Below, one piece after another: positions 25,148-33,783 of a stretch of DNA of 64,000 bases. Each line of letters starts with the position of its first letter. Position 1 is the stretch's first letter. Source of the DNA: Bordetella sp. BOR01 (GTDB taxonomy: Bacteria > Pseudomonadota > Gammaproteobacteria > Burkholderiales > Burkholderiaceae_B). The stretch is from positions 222,233 to 286,232 of the forward strand of contig NZ_JAHUWT010000006.1 of NCBI RefSeq assembly GCF_019218885.1. The letters are read 5' to 3'. The translations under genes were made by a program, and so were the position numbers. The notes under the pieces are model-generated. The model did not search any database, was not told the origin of the DNA, and was given only the letters and a program-made list of their open reading frames with translations.

Positions 25148-26041
25148 CTAGGCCTTGAATGCCTGGGTTGCCACGTCCAGGAAGTTACGTACGGCGGCGC
25201 TTTCGGCTGATGGCTTCCAGGCCAGCGATATCCCGATCGAGGCGCTGGCGGGGAAGTCGGTGAGTTTCTTGTAGATGACGTGGCGGCTGTTGAAGCGGCG
25301 CGATACCGATGGCACCAGGGCCACGCCGAAACCCGCCTCGACCAGGCTCAGCACCGTTTGCACCTGGATCGCTTCCTGCGTCACCCGGGGCATGAATCCG
25401 CGCAGTTGGCAGGCATGGATGGCCGCGGTGCGCAGCCCCGGGGCGTCCACGCCCGAATACAGGATGAACCCTTCGTCGGACAGGTCTTTCAGCCTGACAG
25501 TGGCACGCTGCGCCAGCGGGTTGCTCTTGGGCACGGCCAGCACGAAGGTCTCGGTAAACAAGGTGGCCAGGCGCGTGTTCGAGCCTATCGCCACCGGCAC
25601 GCGCACCACGCCGATATCGATGGCTTCTTCCTCGATGCTTTGCATGATGCGGATCGAGATCGCCTCGCGCAGCTCGAGCTCCACGCCGGGATACAGCGCG
25701 CGAAAGCGCGGCAACAGGCGTGGCAGCACTTCATGCGTGGCCGACCCCACGAAGCCGATGCGCAAGGTGCCCAAGTCGCCCGTCGAGGCCGCGCGCGCGG
25801 CCTGGCGAAACTGCGCCGCATGGAACAGCGCGCGCCTGGCCTCGGCCAGCGCCGCCTCGCCGCTCTCGGTGAGCTTGACGCCGTCTTTGCCCCGCGTGAA
25901 TAGCATCACGCCCACTTCGGCCTCGAGCTTGCGGATCGACACCGACAGCGGCGGCTGGGCCATGTGCAGTTTCTCGGCGGCACGGCGGAAATTCAGTGTC
26001 TCGGCCAGTGTCAGGAACTGCTGGAAATGCTTGAAGTCCAT
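25148..26041 (-). CDS. LysR-family regulator divergent from the ThDP enzyme gene
   Basis: Regulator of 297 residues; helix-turn-helix at about residues 4-62 (AAEKLHMAQPPLSVSIRKLE), effector domain after about residue 88 (LRIGFVGSATHEVLPRLLP). The start at 26041 is chosen because MDFKHFQQFLTLAETLNF is the normal family beginning and GGGGGGAAGAC precedes it; the open frame goes 70 codons further upstream into the control region. It is transcribed away from the ThDP enzyme gene, 136 bases apart, the usual layout for a LysR activator and its target. It is very similar to the LysR protein at 28601-29614. Confidence 0.9.
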   Translation of the reverse strand: MDFKHFQQFLTLAETLNFRRAAEKLHMAQPPLSVSIRKLEAEVGVMLFTRGKDGVKLTESGEAALAEARRALFHAAQFRQAARAASTGDLGTLRIGFVGSATHEVLPRLLPRFRALYPGVELELREAISIRIMQSIEEEAIDIGVVRVPVAIGSNTRLATLFTETFVLAVPKSNPLAQRATVRLKDLSDEGFILYSGVDAPGLRTAAIHACQLRGFMPRVTQEAIQVQTVLSLVEAGFGVALVPSVSRRFNSRHVIYKKLTDFPASASIGISLAWKPSAESAAVRNFLDVATQAFKA

Positions 26042-26177
26042 AGTCTTCCCCCCGGACCGGTGATACCAGGAATGTATCGTTTTTTCAGAAAATAATATTG
26101 GAACAGTTGGCCGGCTCGCAATATTCTGCCTTATCGGCGGCGCTGCGCCGCCATAGAACAAGTACCGGAGACACCCC
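26042..26177. promoter_or_regulatory. Divergent LysR-controlled promoter region
   Basis: AT-rich segment (26075-26105) with TAATAT and long T and A runs between the LysR gene and the ThDP enzyme gene. This is where a LysR protein would bind both its own promoter and the target promoter. I could not define a single best operator. Confidence 0.4.
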
Positions 26178-27860
26178 ATGGCCTTGAACCCCGTGCCGCG
26201 TGCCGGCGGACAACTGCTTGCCGACGCGCTGGCGATCAATGGCACCGACACCGTCTTTTGCGTGCCCGGCGAAAGCTACCTGGCAGTGCTTGACGGCCTG
26301 TACGAGCATCGCGACAAGGTGCAAGTGATTACCTGCCGGCATGAAGCGGCCGCCGCCAACATGGCCGAGGCGTACGGCAAGCTCACCGGGCGTCCGGGCA
26401 TCTGTTTTGTCACGCGCGGCCCCGGCGCCACGCACGGCAGTACCGGTGTGCACACTGCACGGCAAGACTCCACGCCCATGATCATGTTCGTCGGCCAGGT
26501 CGGGCGCGATGCCGCGCAGCGCGAGACCTTCCAGGAAGTGGACTACCGGCAGATGTTCGGCAGCCTGGCCAAGGGGGTGATCCAGATCGAGGATGCCCGG
26601 CGCGTGCCGGAACTGGTGGGCTATGCCTTCCAGCTTGCGGTGGCCGGACGGCCAGGCCCGGTGGTCGTGTCACTGCCGGAAGACATGCTGACCGACGTGG
26701 TGCAGGCCGTCGATTCGCCACCCTGGCAACCGGTGCAAGCGGCCCCCGATGCCAGCCAGATGCAGCAACTGGCCGGCCTGCTCGAACGCGCCGAACGGCC
26801 GATGATGATCGTAGGCGGAAGCGGCTGGACCGAGCAGGCGGCGCAGGACATCGCCGGCTTCGCGCAAGCGCACGGCCTGCCGGTTGCATGCTCGTTCCGC
26901 CGCCAGGACGTCATCGACAACCATCATCCCTGCTACGCCGGCGACCTGAGCCTGGCGCCCAACCCGGCATTGGCGCAGCGCGTGCGCGACAGCGACTTCC
27001 TGCTGGTGGTCGGGACCCGGCTGGGCGAGGCCTCCACCCAGGGGTTCGCGCTGATCGCCAACCCCGACCCCGGCAAGCCCATGGTGCATGTACTGGCGGG
27101 CGCCGAGGAACTGGGCCGGGTGTATCGGCCGGCGCTGGCCATCAATGCCGGCCCGGCCGCGTTCGCGGCAGCCGCGGCGCGCTTGCCCGCCGGCGACGCG
27201 GCCGCGCGGGCGGCGTGGCTGGGCGGCGCGCAGGCCGGCTACCAGCAATGGCAGGCGGTCACCGAGGTGCCCGGCAAGGTCAACATGGGCCACATCGTGC
27301 GCCATGTGCGCGCCCAGGTGGCCGACGACGCCATCATCACCAATGGCGCCGGCAACTACGCCATCTGGGTGCATCGCTATTTCTCCTATCGCCGCCGCGG
27401 CACGCAGCTTGCCCCCACTTGCGGCGCCATGGGCTACGGCGTGCCGGCGGCCATTGCCGCGCAAATCGTGCACCCCGAACGGCAAGTCGTCTGCTTTGCG
27501 GGCGACGGCTGTTTCCTGATGAGCGGGCAAGAGCTGGCCACGGTGGCCCGCTACGCGCTGCCCATCATATTCATCGTGGTCAACAACGGCATGTATGGCA
27601 CCATCCGCATGCACCAGGAAAAAACCTACCCTGCGCGCGTGATCGGCACCGAACTCACCAACCCCGACTTCGCCGGCTATGCGCGTTCGTTCGGACTGCA
27701 TGGTGTCACAGTGACCGATACCGCGCAGTTCGCACCGGCATTCGACGCCGCGGTGCGTGAACGGCGCGCCACGCTGATCGAAGTCCAGGTCGATCCGCAA
27801 GCCATCACGCCCGCCGCCACCCTGGACCAACTGCGGCGCCAGGCCAGCGCCGCGCACTAG
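26178..27860 (+). CDS. Thiamine diphosphate-dependent enzyme (acetolactate synthase-like)
   Basis: ThDP enzyme of 560 residues with the three-domain pyruvate-decarboxylase layout. The glutamate that activates the cofactor is E56 (CRHEAAAANMAEAYG); the Mg-ThDP motif begins GDGCFLMSG at about 442 and closes with VVNN at about 468. GPGATHGSTGVHTARQDSTP is the acetolactate-synthase-like loop. Biosynthetic acetolactate synthase is unlikely: there is no small subunit, and the partners are a short-chain dehydrogenase and a LysR regulator. Decarboxylation or carboligation of a 2-oxo acid, or an acetyltransferase of the Xsc kind, fits. GTACCGGAGACACCCC precedes the start. Confidence 0.88.
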   Translation: MALNPVPRAGGQLLADALAINGTDTVFCVPGESYLAVLDGLYEHRDKVQVITCRHEAAAANMAEAYGKLTGRPGICFVTRGPGATHGSTGVHTARQDSTPMIMFVGQVGRDAAQRETFQEVDYRQMFGSLAKGVIQIEDARRVPELVGYAFQLAVAGRPGPVVVSLPEDMLTDVVQAVDSPPWQPVQAAPDASQMQQLAGLLERAERPMMIVGGSGWTEQAAQDIAGFAQAHGLPVACSFRRQDVIDNHHPCYAGDLSLAPNPALAQRVRDSDFLLVVGTRLGEASTQGFALIANPDPGKPMVHVLAGAEELGRVYRPALAINAGPAAFAAAAARLPAGDAAARAAWLGGAQAGYQQWQAVTEVPGKVNMGHIVRHVRAQVADDAIITNGAGNYAIWVHRYFSYRRRGTQLAPTCGAMGYGVPAAIAAQIVHPERQVVCFAGDGCFLMSGQELATVARYALPIIFIVVNNGMYGTIRMHQEKTYPARVIGTELTNPDFAGYARSFGLHGVTVTDTAQFAPAFDAAVRERRATLIEVQVDPQAITPAATLDQLRRQASAAH

Positions 27861-27873
27861 CGAGGACACACGC

Positions 27874-28653
27874 ATGGATCTGGGTATTGCAGGACGATGG
27901 GCCGTCGTGTGCGGCGCCAGCAAGGGTTTGGGCCATGCCTGCGCGCTGGCCTTGGCGCGCGAAGGCGTCAACGTGGTGATGGCGGCCCGCACGCGGGCCG
28001 ATCTCGACGATAGCTGCGCGCGTGTACAGGAACAGACCGGCGTGCAGGTCATTGCGGTGCCGGCCGACGTCACCACCGCACAAGGCCGCGAGCAGGTGCT
28101 GGGCGCGCCGCCCCGGGTCGATATCCTGGTCACCAATGCCGGCGGACCGCCGCCGGGCGACTTCCGTGATCTGGCGCGCGAAGACTGGCTGGCCGCCATC
28201 GAAGCCAACATGCTGGCGCCGATAGAAATGATCCGCCAGACCGTCGGCCCCATGATCGAGCGCCGCTTCGGCCGCATCGTCAATATCACGTCGTCGGCCG
28301 CCAAGGCGCCGGTCGATATCCTGTGCCTGTCCAATGGCGCACGCGCGGGCTTGTCCGGCTTTGCCGGCGGCGCCGCGCGCCAGATCGCGCGTCATAACGT
28401 AACGCTGAACAATCTGCTGCCCGGCAAGTTCGACACTGGGCGCCTGCGCAGCAACAACACGGCACGGGCCCGGCGGGCCGGCATCTCGCTGCAAGAAGAA
28501 GCCGAACGCCAGGCCCAGGCCATCCCGGCCGGCCGCTTCGGCGACCCGGCCGAATTCGGCGAGGCCTGCGCTTTCCTGTGCGGCGCGCGCGCCGGCTACA
28601 TCACTGGCCAGAACATCCTGATCGATGGCGGCGCATACCCGGGGCTGTTCTAG
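27874..28653 (+). CDS. Short-chain dehydrogenase/reductase family protein with altered active site
   Basis: SDR of 259 residues. The nucleotide loop is GASKGLGHACALALAREG (9-26) and NAGG follows the central strand; the serine region ITSSAAK is present. The usual Tyr-x-x-x-Lys is replaced: 13 residues after the serine the sequence is LSNGARAGLSGFAGG, so S and R stand where Y and K are expected. This variant occurs in a recognisable SDR subgroup of unknown reaction. GCGAGGACACACGC lies before the start, 13 bases after the ThDP enzyme stop, so both are one operon. The 3' end overlaps the convergent LysR gene by 53 bases. Confidence 0.87.
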   Translation: MDLGIAGRWAVVCGASKGLGHACALALAREGVNVVMAARTRADLDDSCARVQEQTGVQVIAVPADVTTAQGREQVLGAPPRVDILVTNAGGPPPGDFRDLAREDWLAAIEANMLAPIEMIRQTVGPMIERRFGRIVNITSSAAKAPVDILCLSNGARAGLSGFAGGAARQIARHNVTLNNLLPGKFDTGRLRSNNTARARRAGISLQEEAERQAQAIPAGRFGDPAEFGEACAFLCGARAGYITGQNILIDGGAYPGLF

Positions 28654-29614
28654 GGCACCCCGGAGCGTGTGGCAGGCTCGCCCAATCCTGATTGACGAGC
28701 TCGCCATGCTGACTTGCCATCAGGTCGCCTGCCGACAACATCACATCGCGCAGCTTCAAGACGGGCGCGCACGAAGTGTCGCGGTGCGCCACCAGCGACA
28801 AGGCCAACGCGTCGCGCGCATCGGCATCGACCAGGTCCACGAAGGCCACGTGCGGCGTGGAATAAGCCCGTGTCCCGCCCGGCACCAGCGCCACGCCCAG
28901 GCCGCTGGCCACCAGGCTGACCAGCGTCTGTACCTGAATGGCTTCCTGGCTGATGCGCGGCGAAAAACCGGCCTTGCGGCATAGCGCCTGGGCCACGCCG
29001 TGCAGGCCAGGCACTTTGTCCGGCGCATACATCACGAACGGCTCGGCGCGCACCGCCTGCAGCGCCACGGGCGCACCAGCCAGCGGATGCGCGGCCGGCA
29101 GCGCCAGGATCAGGCTGTCGCGCTCGACCACCCAGGCCGACAACGAGGCATCTTCGGCCAGCGGACCGCGCACCAGCCCGGCATCGATTTCATTGGCGCG
29201 CAGCATTTCGGCCAGGCGCACGGTGCTGTCTTCGCGCAGTTCCAGCTCTACATCGGGATAGCGGCGCCGGAAATCCGGCAGGCAGCGCGGCAGCAGCATA
29301 TAAGTGGCCGACCCCACGAACCCCAGCCGCAGCCTGCCCTGTTCACCCAGCGCGACGCGGCGGGCCGCCTGCTGCGCCTGGTCGGCATGGAACAGCGCCC
29401 GTCGCGCATCCGCCATCAGCGCCGCGCCGGCGGGCGTCAACGACACCCCCTTGGCGCCGCGTTCCAGCAGCAGCACCCCCACGCTGTGTTCCAGTTTCTG
29501 TATGGACACCGACAAGGCGGGCTGGGCAATATGCAGGGCTTCGGCGGCGCGCCGATAGCTGCCGAGCTCGGCAATGGTGACGAATTGACGCAATTGCCGA
29601 AGATCGACAGCCAT
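28601..29614 (-). CDS. LysR-family regulator with an extended C-terminus
   Basis: Regulator of 337 residues: helix-turn-helix at about 5-63 (AAEALHIAQPALSVSIQKLE), effector domain from about 88 (RLGFVGSATYMLLPRCLP). It is closely similar to the LysR protein at 25148 but about 40 residues longer; homology ends near MLSAGDLM and the tail is encoded opposite the end of the SDR gene. The start at 29614 is preferred (GGAA ten bases upstream) to in-frame ATGs at 29626 and 29647. It diverges from the CoA transferase gene at 29685 and is its likely regulator. Confidence 0.88.
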   Translation of the reverse strand: MAVDLRQLRQFVTIAELGSYRRAAEALHIAQPALSVSIQKLEHSVGVLLLERGAKGVSLTPAGAALMADARRALFHADQAQQAARRVALGEQGRLRLGFVGSATYMLLPRCLPDFRRRYPDVELELREDSTVRLAEMLRANEIDAGLVRGPLAEDASLSAWVVERDSLILALPAAHPLAGAPVALQAVRAEPFVMYAPDKVPGLHGVAQALCRKAGFSPRISQEAIQVQTLVSLVASGLGVALVPGGTRAYSTPHVAFVDLVDADARDALALSLVAHRDTSCAPVLKLRDVMLSAGDLMASQHGELVNQDWASLPHAPGCPRTAPGMRRHRSGCSGQ

Positions 29615-29623
29615 AACAAATTC

Positions 29624-29637
29624 CATATCACGCGATA
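29624..29637. promoter_or_regulatory. Candidate LysR operator
   Basis: ATATCACGCGATAT, with arms ATATC and GATAT around ACGC, lies between the LysR start and the divergent CoA transferase start and has the TN11A form of LysR sites. It supports the 29614 start for the regulator, because the site would then sit in its leader instead of its coding region. Function is inferred. Confidence 0.45.
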
Positions 29638-29684
29638 TGAACGTCATATTAGACGCTTATGCACCGGATGATTAGGATTCGCCC

Positions 29685-30935
29685 ATGACACTAGCCCCCG
29701 CCCCCGAAAACAGCGCACTGGCCGGCGTGCGCGTGCTGGACCTGACATCGATCGTGTTCGGCCCCTATGCCTCGCAGATCCTGGCCGACTACGGCGCCGA
29801 CGTGATCAAGATCGAGCCGCCTGAAGGCGATTCCACCCGCCGCACCGGCCCTCAGCAAGAAGCCGGGCTGGCGGCGATTTTCCTGGGCATCAATCGCAAC
29901 AAGCGCAGCATCGTGCTGGACCTCAAGCAAGCCGGCGCGCGCGATGCCCTGCTGGCGCTGGTCGATGGCGCCGACGTGCTGATGCACAGCATGCGGCCCG
30001 CCAAGATGGCACGCCTGGGCCTGGACCCCCAGTCATTGTGCGCGCGCAATCCGCGCCTGGTCTATGCCGGCCTGTACGGCTTCGGCGAAGGCGGCGCCTA
30101 TGCCGGCCAGCCGGCCTATGACGACATCGTGCAGGGCCTGGCCGGGGTGGCCGACATCACGCAGCGGCAAGGCGGCACGGCGCGTTACCTGCCCACGATC
30201 GCCGCCGACAAGACCTGCGGCCTGGTGGCGGCGCACGCCATCCTGGCCGCGCTGTTCCAGCGCGAGCGCACGGGCCAGGGGCAGCACCTGGAAGTGCCGA
30301 TGTTCGAGTCGATGGCCTCGTATCTGCTGGTGGAACATTTCTACGGCCGCCACCTGCAGGACAAGCCCGGGCCGGCGGGCTACCCGCGCGTGCTGGCGCC
30401 CTGGCGCCGCCCATACCAGACGGCCGACGGCCTGCTGTGCATGATGCCGTACACCGATACTCATTGGCAGCGCTTCTTCACCGAGACCGGCCACGCCGGG
30501 CTGGCCGGCGACGCGCGCTTTGCCGACATCGGCGCGCGCACCCGGCATATCGATGAACTATACGAGCAGGTCGGCGGCATCGTGGCCGGCCACGACACCG
30601 CTTACTGGCTGGCCCTGTGCCAGCGCCTGGAAATTCCCGCCGCGCCGGTCAACCGCCTGGAAGACCTGGAACACGATCCGCACCTGCGCAGCGTGGATTT
30701 CTTCGTGCCCGTGCAAAGCGCGGCCGGCCACCGTTATCGCTTCGCGCGCAATCCGGTCCGCCTGCAGCGTTCAAGCGTGGCGCCGGCCATGCCGCCGCGG
30801 CTGGGCGAGCACACGCGCCAGGTCCTGCTGCAGGCCGGGCTGGACCCCGGCCGGATAGAGCGCCTGCTGGCCAGCGGCGCCGCCCTCGATCACGCCAACC
30901 CCACAGTACGCACGCCTTCCAAGGACTCCGCATGA
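29685..30935 (+). CDS. CaiB/BaiF family (class III) CoA transferase
   Basis: CoA transferase of 416 residues; start LAGVRVLDLTSIVFGPYASQ, then NRNKRSIVLDLK, and the catalytic aspartate region QPAYDDIVQGLAG with D146. It activates a carboxylic acid with CoA taken from another thioester. It is divergent from a LysR regulator and coupled by ATGA to a MaoC-like gene, then a Bug binding protein, forming a compact uptake and activation module. It is related to, but not a near copy of, the CoA transferase at 14473. Confidence 0.92.
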   Translation: MTLAPAPENSALAGVRVLDLTSIVFGPYASQILADYGADVIKIEPPEGDSTRRTGPQQEAGLAAIFLGINRNKRSIVLDLKQAGARDALLALVDGADVLMHSMRPAKMARLGLDPQSLCARNPRLVYAGLYGFGEGGAYAGQPAYDDIVQGLAGVADITQRQGGTARYLPTIAADKTCGLVAAHAILAALFQRERTGQGQHLEVPMFESMASYLLVEHFYGRHLQDKPGPAGYPRVLAPWRRPYQTADGLLCMMPYTDTHWQRFFTETGHAGLAGDARFADIGARTRHIDELYEQVGGIVAGHDTAYWLALCQRLEIPAAPVNRLEDLEHDPHLRSVDFFVPVQSAAGHRYRFARNPVRLQRSSVAPAMPPRLGEHTRQVLLQAGLDPGRIERLLASGAALDHANPTVRTPSKDSA

Positions 30936-31402
30936 CCGATCCCATCCAACCTGCCCTGCTGGGCCTGGGCTACTACTGGCAAGACCTGCAGGTCGGCCAG
31001 CGCTTTCGCACCTTCCGCCGCACCATCACCGAGACCGATATCGTCAACTTCATCAGCGTCACCGGCATGCTGGAAACCATCTTCATCGATGCCACCTACG
31101 AACACGGCGCCATCCGCGGACGACCCGCGCCCGGCGCGCTGACCTACGGGCTGATCGAAGGCCTGCTGATGCAGGGCATGGTGCAAGGCACCGGCCTGGC
31201 CTTGCTGGAAGTGCACAAGAAAATGCTGGCGCCCGTGGTGGCCGGCGATACCGTCTGGGCCGAAGTGGAAGTCACCGGCATCCGCCCGACATCCAAGCAC
31301 AACCGCGCCGTGGTCAGTTCGGCCATCGAAGTACGCAACCAGCACGGCACGCCCGTCATGACCTACACCGCTACCCGCATGCTGGCCGGCCGGCCCGGCT
31401 AG
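30932..31402 (+). CDS. MaoC-like hot-dog protein lacking the hydratase dyad
   Basis: Single hot-dog domain of 156 residues of the MaoC/R-hydratase group (YYWQDLQVGQRFRTFRRTIT, later RPAPGALTYGLIEGL). In hydratases the loop reads SGDxNPxHxD, with catalytic Asp and His. Here the matching loop is TGMLETIFID, so both appear replaced (by Met and Phe). Such variants are often found next to CoA transferases; they may act by another mechanism or on another reaction. It overlaps the CoA transferase stop by ATGA and is followed by a Bug gene after 81 bases. Confidence 0.85.
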   Translation: MTDPIQPALLGLGYYWQDLQVGQRFRTFRRTITETDIVNFISVTGMLETIFIDATYEHGAIRGRPAPGALTYGLIEGLLMQGMVQGTGLALLEVHKKMLAPVVAGDTVWAEVEVTGIRPTSKHNRAVVSSAIEVRNQHGTPVMTYTATRMLAGRPG

Positions 31403-31483
31403 GTAGGCCGGCGCGGCACCGGGCGTGCCGGATGCCAGCCCCCCAAGGCAAGCCCAAGAGCAATAACGACAAAAGGAGACACC

Positions 31484-32455
31484 ATGAAGACAAGCCTGAA
31501 AGTACTGGCGGCGCTGGCCGCCCTTGCCTGCGCCGCCATCGCCCCGTCCGCCCGGGCCGCCTGGCCCGAGCGCCCCGTCACCGTGGTAGTGCCGTTCCCG
31601 CCCGGTGGCCCCACCGACCTGGTGGCCCGCGTGCTGGCCAAGCAATTGGCCGATCAAACAGGCCAGACCTTCGTGATCGAGAACAAGGGCGGCGCCAACG
31701 GCAACATCGGCATGCAGTATGCCGCGGCCGCCAAGCCCGACGGCTATACGGTGCTCTACAACACATCGTCCATCGCGCTCAGCCCCAATCTGTACCGCGA
31801 CCTGCCGTTCGACCCGGTCAAGGATTTCGCGGCCGTGTCATCCACTGCGGTGATCCCGCTGGTGCTGCTGACCCATCCGTCCGTGCCGGCCGATAACGTG
31901 CGCGAGTTCGTGGACTACGCCCGCGCGCATCCCGGCAAGCTGTCGTACGGATCGGCAGGCGCTGGCAACGTCACCCACCTGGGCGCCCTGCTGTTCCTGC
32001 GCTCGGTAGGGGTGCAGGCGGTGCACGTGCCCTACCGCGGCAGCGCACCCGCCATGACCGACCTGGTCGGCGGCCAAGTGCAGTTCATGACCAACACCCT
32101 GAACGATTCGCTGGGTTTCGTGCGCGAAGGCAAGTTGAAGGCGCTGGCGGTCAGCAGCAAGGCACGCAGCCCGCAATTACCCGATACGCCGACGCTGGCG
32201 GAAACCGTGGTGCCCGATTTCGAAATGGGTGCCTGGCAAGGCATGGTCGTGCCGGCCGGCACGCCGCAAGCGGTCATCGATGCGCTGAACATGCAAATCC
32301 GCAAGGCACTGCAATCGCCGCAAGTGCTCAAGCAGCTGGCGGCCCAGGGGGCCCAGCCGCTGGGGGCCTCGCCGCGCGAATACGGCGACTACATCCGCGC
32401 CGAAATCAGCCGTTGGCACGACGTGGTACAGGCCGCCAACGTCCGGCTGGACTGA
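31484..32455 (+). CDS. Bug-family periplasmic solute-binding protein
   Basis: Bug-family protein of 323 residues. The signal peptide covers about 1-25 (SARA, then AWPERPVTVVVPFPPGG). KPDGYTVLYNTSS and GKLSYGSAGAGNVTH are the family ligand loops. AAAGGAGACACC precedes the ATG. It is the third gene of the CoA transferase/MaoC unit and likely captures the acid that they process. No TctAB membrane genes accompany it. Confidence 0.92.
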   Translation: MKTSLKVLAALAALACAAIAPSARAAWPERPVTVVVPFPPGGPTDLVARVLAKQLADQTGQTFVIENKGGANGNIGMQYAAAAKPDGYTVLYNTSSIALSPNLYRDLPFDPVKDFAAVSSTAVIPLVLLTHPSVPADNVREFVDYARAHPGKLSYGSAGAGNVTHLGALLFLRSVGVQAVHVPYRGSAPAMTDLVGGQVQFMTNTLNDSLGFVREGKLKALAVSSKARSPQLPDTPTLAETVVPDFEMGAWQGMVVPAGTPQAVIDALNMQIRKALQSPQVLKQLAAQGAQPLGASPREYGDYIRAEISRWHDVVQAANVRLD

Positions 32456-32482
32456 GGCGCACAGGGGCACGGTACATGCCAA

Positions 32483-32522
32483 GCCAGGTGTCCGACTCCC
32501 GCCAGGGGGCCTGACACCTGGC
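32483..32522. repeat. Dispersed GGTGTC palindromic repeat
   Basis: Arms GCCAGGTGTC (32483-32492) and GACACCTGGC (32513-32522) are perfectly complementary around 20 bases. It sits between the stop of the Bug gene and the stop of the convergent proV gene and belongs to the same family as the copies at 9690, 25027 and 36261. A role in ending both transcripts is likely. Confidence 0.8.
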
Positions 32523-32529
32523 AAAACGC

Positions 32530-33783
32530 CTAGGGAGCCGGCTGGGCCTGGGCAGGTTCGGCCGGCGCGGGCTCGGCCGCCTCCGAAGCCGCTTCGGGGG
32601 CGGTGTCCATGATGGCGGGCGTGACCAGGTCCACCACTTTCTTGCGCGACAGCATGCCGATGAACTCGTCGTCCTCGCCGGTCACGGCCACGGGCTGGTC
32701 GCTGTGCACCAGGCGGGCCAGCACTTCGTCCAGGCCCGCGGTGGCGGGCACCGACGCCAGGTCTTCCACGAATGCCGATACGTCGCGGGCTGCGCTATCG
32801 ACGGCGCGCTGGGCCGCTTCGGCGGTCAGCACGCCAGCCAGGCGCTTGCCGTCGAGCACCGGGGCATACTCGAAGCTCAGCGCGCGCATGCGGTCCAGCG
32901 CATGGGCCGGACGCGAACGCATGGTCAGCGTCAGCCGCGGCGGATTCACCGCATGGGCCGCGTTGAGCACCTTGGTGCGATTGACGTCCTGCAGGAAGGC
33001 CTGCACATAGTCGTTGGCCGGGTTCAGCAGAATGTCTTCCGGCGTGCCTTCCTGCACCAGTTCGCCGTCTTTCAAGATGGCAATGCGGTTGCCCAGGCGC
33101 AGGGCTTCGTCCAGGTCGTGCGTGATGAACACGATGGTCTTGTTCAGCTTGGCCTGCAACTGCAGCAGGTGATCCTGCATTTCGCGGCGGATCAGCGGAT
33201 CCAGCGCGGAAAACGCTTCGTCCATCAGCAGGATCTCGGCATCGGTCGCCAATGCGCGGGCCAGGCCCACGCGCTGCTGCATGCCGCCGGATAACTGGTG
33301 CGGATATTGCGCCTCGAAGCCGTTCAGGCCGACCTGGTCCAGCCAGTGGAGCGCGCGCTTTTCGCGCTCGGCCTTGGGCACGCCCTGCACGGTCAGGCCG
33401 TAGGCGGCGTTGTCCAGCACCGAGCGATGCGGAAACAACCCGAAGCGCTGGAACACCATGCTCATTTTCTTCTGGCGAAAGTTCTCCAGTTCGCGCTTGC
33501 CCAGGCTGACGACGTCCACGCCATCGACCAGGATGTGGCCCGCGCTGGGCTCGATCAGCCGGTTGAAATGGCGGATCAGCGTCGACTTGCCCGAGCCCGA
33601 CAGGCCCATGATCACGTAGATGCTGCCTTCTTCGATCGACAGGCTGATATCGCGCAGCCCCAGCGTGTGGCCGCTCTTGGCCAGCAGGTCTTCCTTGCTG
33701 ATGCCTTCCTGGGCGGCCTGCAGCCACTTGGCGGGGTGCGGGCCGAAGACCTTGTAGATGTTCTTGACCTCGATCTTGCTCAT
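32530..33783 (-). CDS. proV: Glycine betaine/proline ABC transporter ATPase
   Basis: ATPase of the osmoprotectant importer, 417 residues, in the cytoplasm on the ProW permease. Walker A is GLSGSGKST at 60-68, the signature is QLSGGMQQRVGLARAL, and Walker B is ILLMDEAFSALDP; the long N-terminal segment EGISKEDLLAKSGHTLGLRD is specific for ProV/OpuAA. Two CBS domains follow after about residue 280, which in OpuA-type transporters sense ionic strength. The tail is rich in Ala, Pro and Glu. It overlaps the proW stop by four bases and is the last gene of the proX-proW-proV unit. Confidence 0.93.
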   Translation of the reverse strand: MSKIEVKNIYKVFGPHPAKWLQAAQEGISKEDLLAKSGHTLGLRDISLSIEEGSIYVIMGLSGSGKSTLIRHFNRLIEPSAGHILVDGVDVVSLGKRELENFRQKKMSMVFQRFGLFPHRSVLDNAAYGLTVQGVPKAEREKRALHWLDQVGLNGFEAQYPHQLSGGMQQRVGLARALATDAEILLMDEAFSALDPLIRREMQDHLLQLQAKLNKTIVFITHDLDEALRLGNRIAILKDGELVQEGTPEDILLNPANDYVQAFLQDVNRTKVLNAAHAVNPPRLTLTMRSRPAHALDRMRALSFEYAPVLDGKRLAGVLTAEAAQRAVDSAARDVSAFVEDLASVPATAGLDEVLARLVHSDQPVAVTGEDDEFIGMLSRKKVVDLVTPAIMDTAPEAASEAAEPAPAEPAQAQPAP

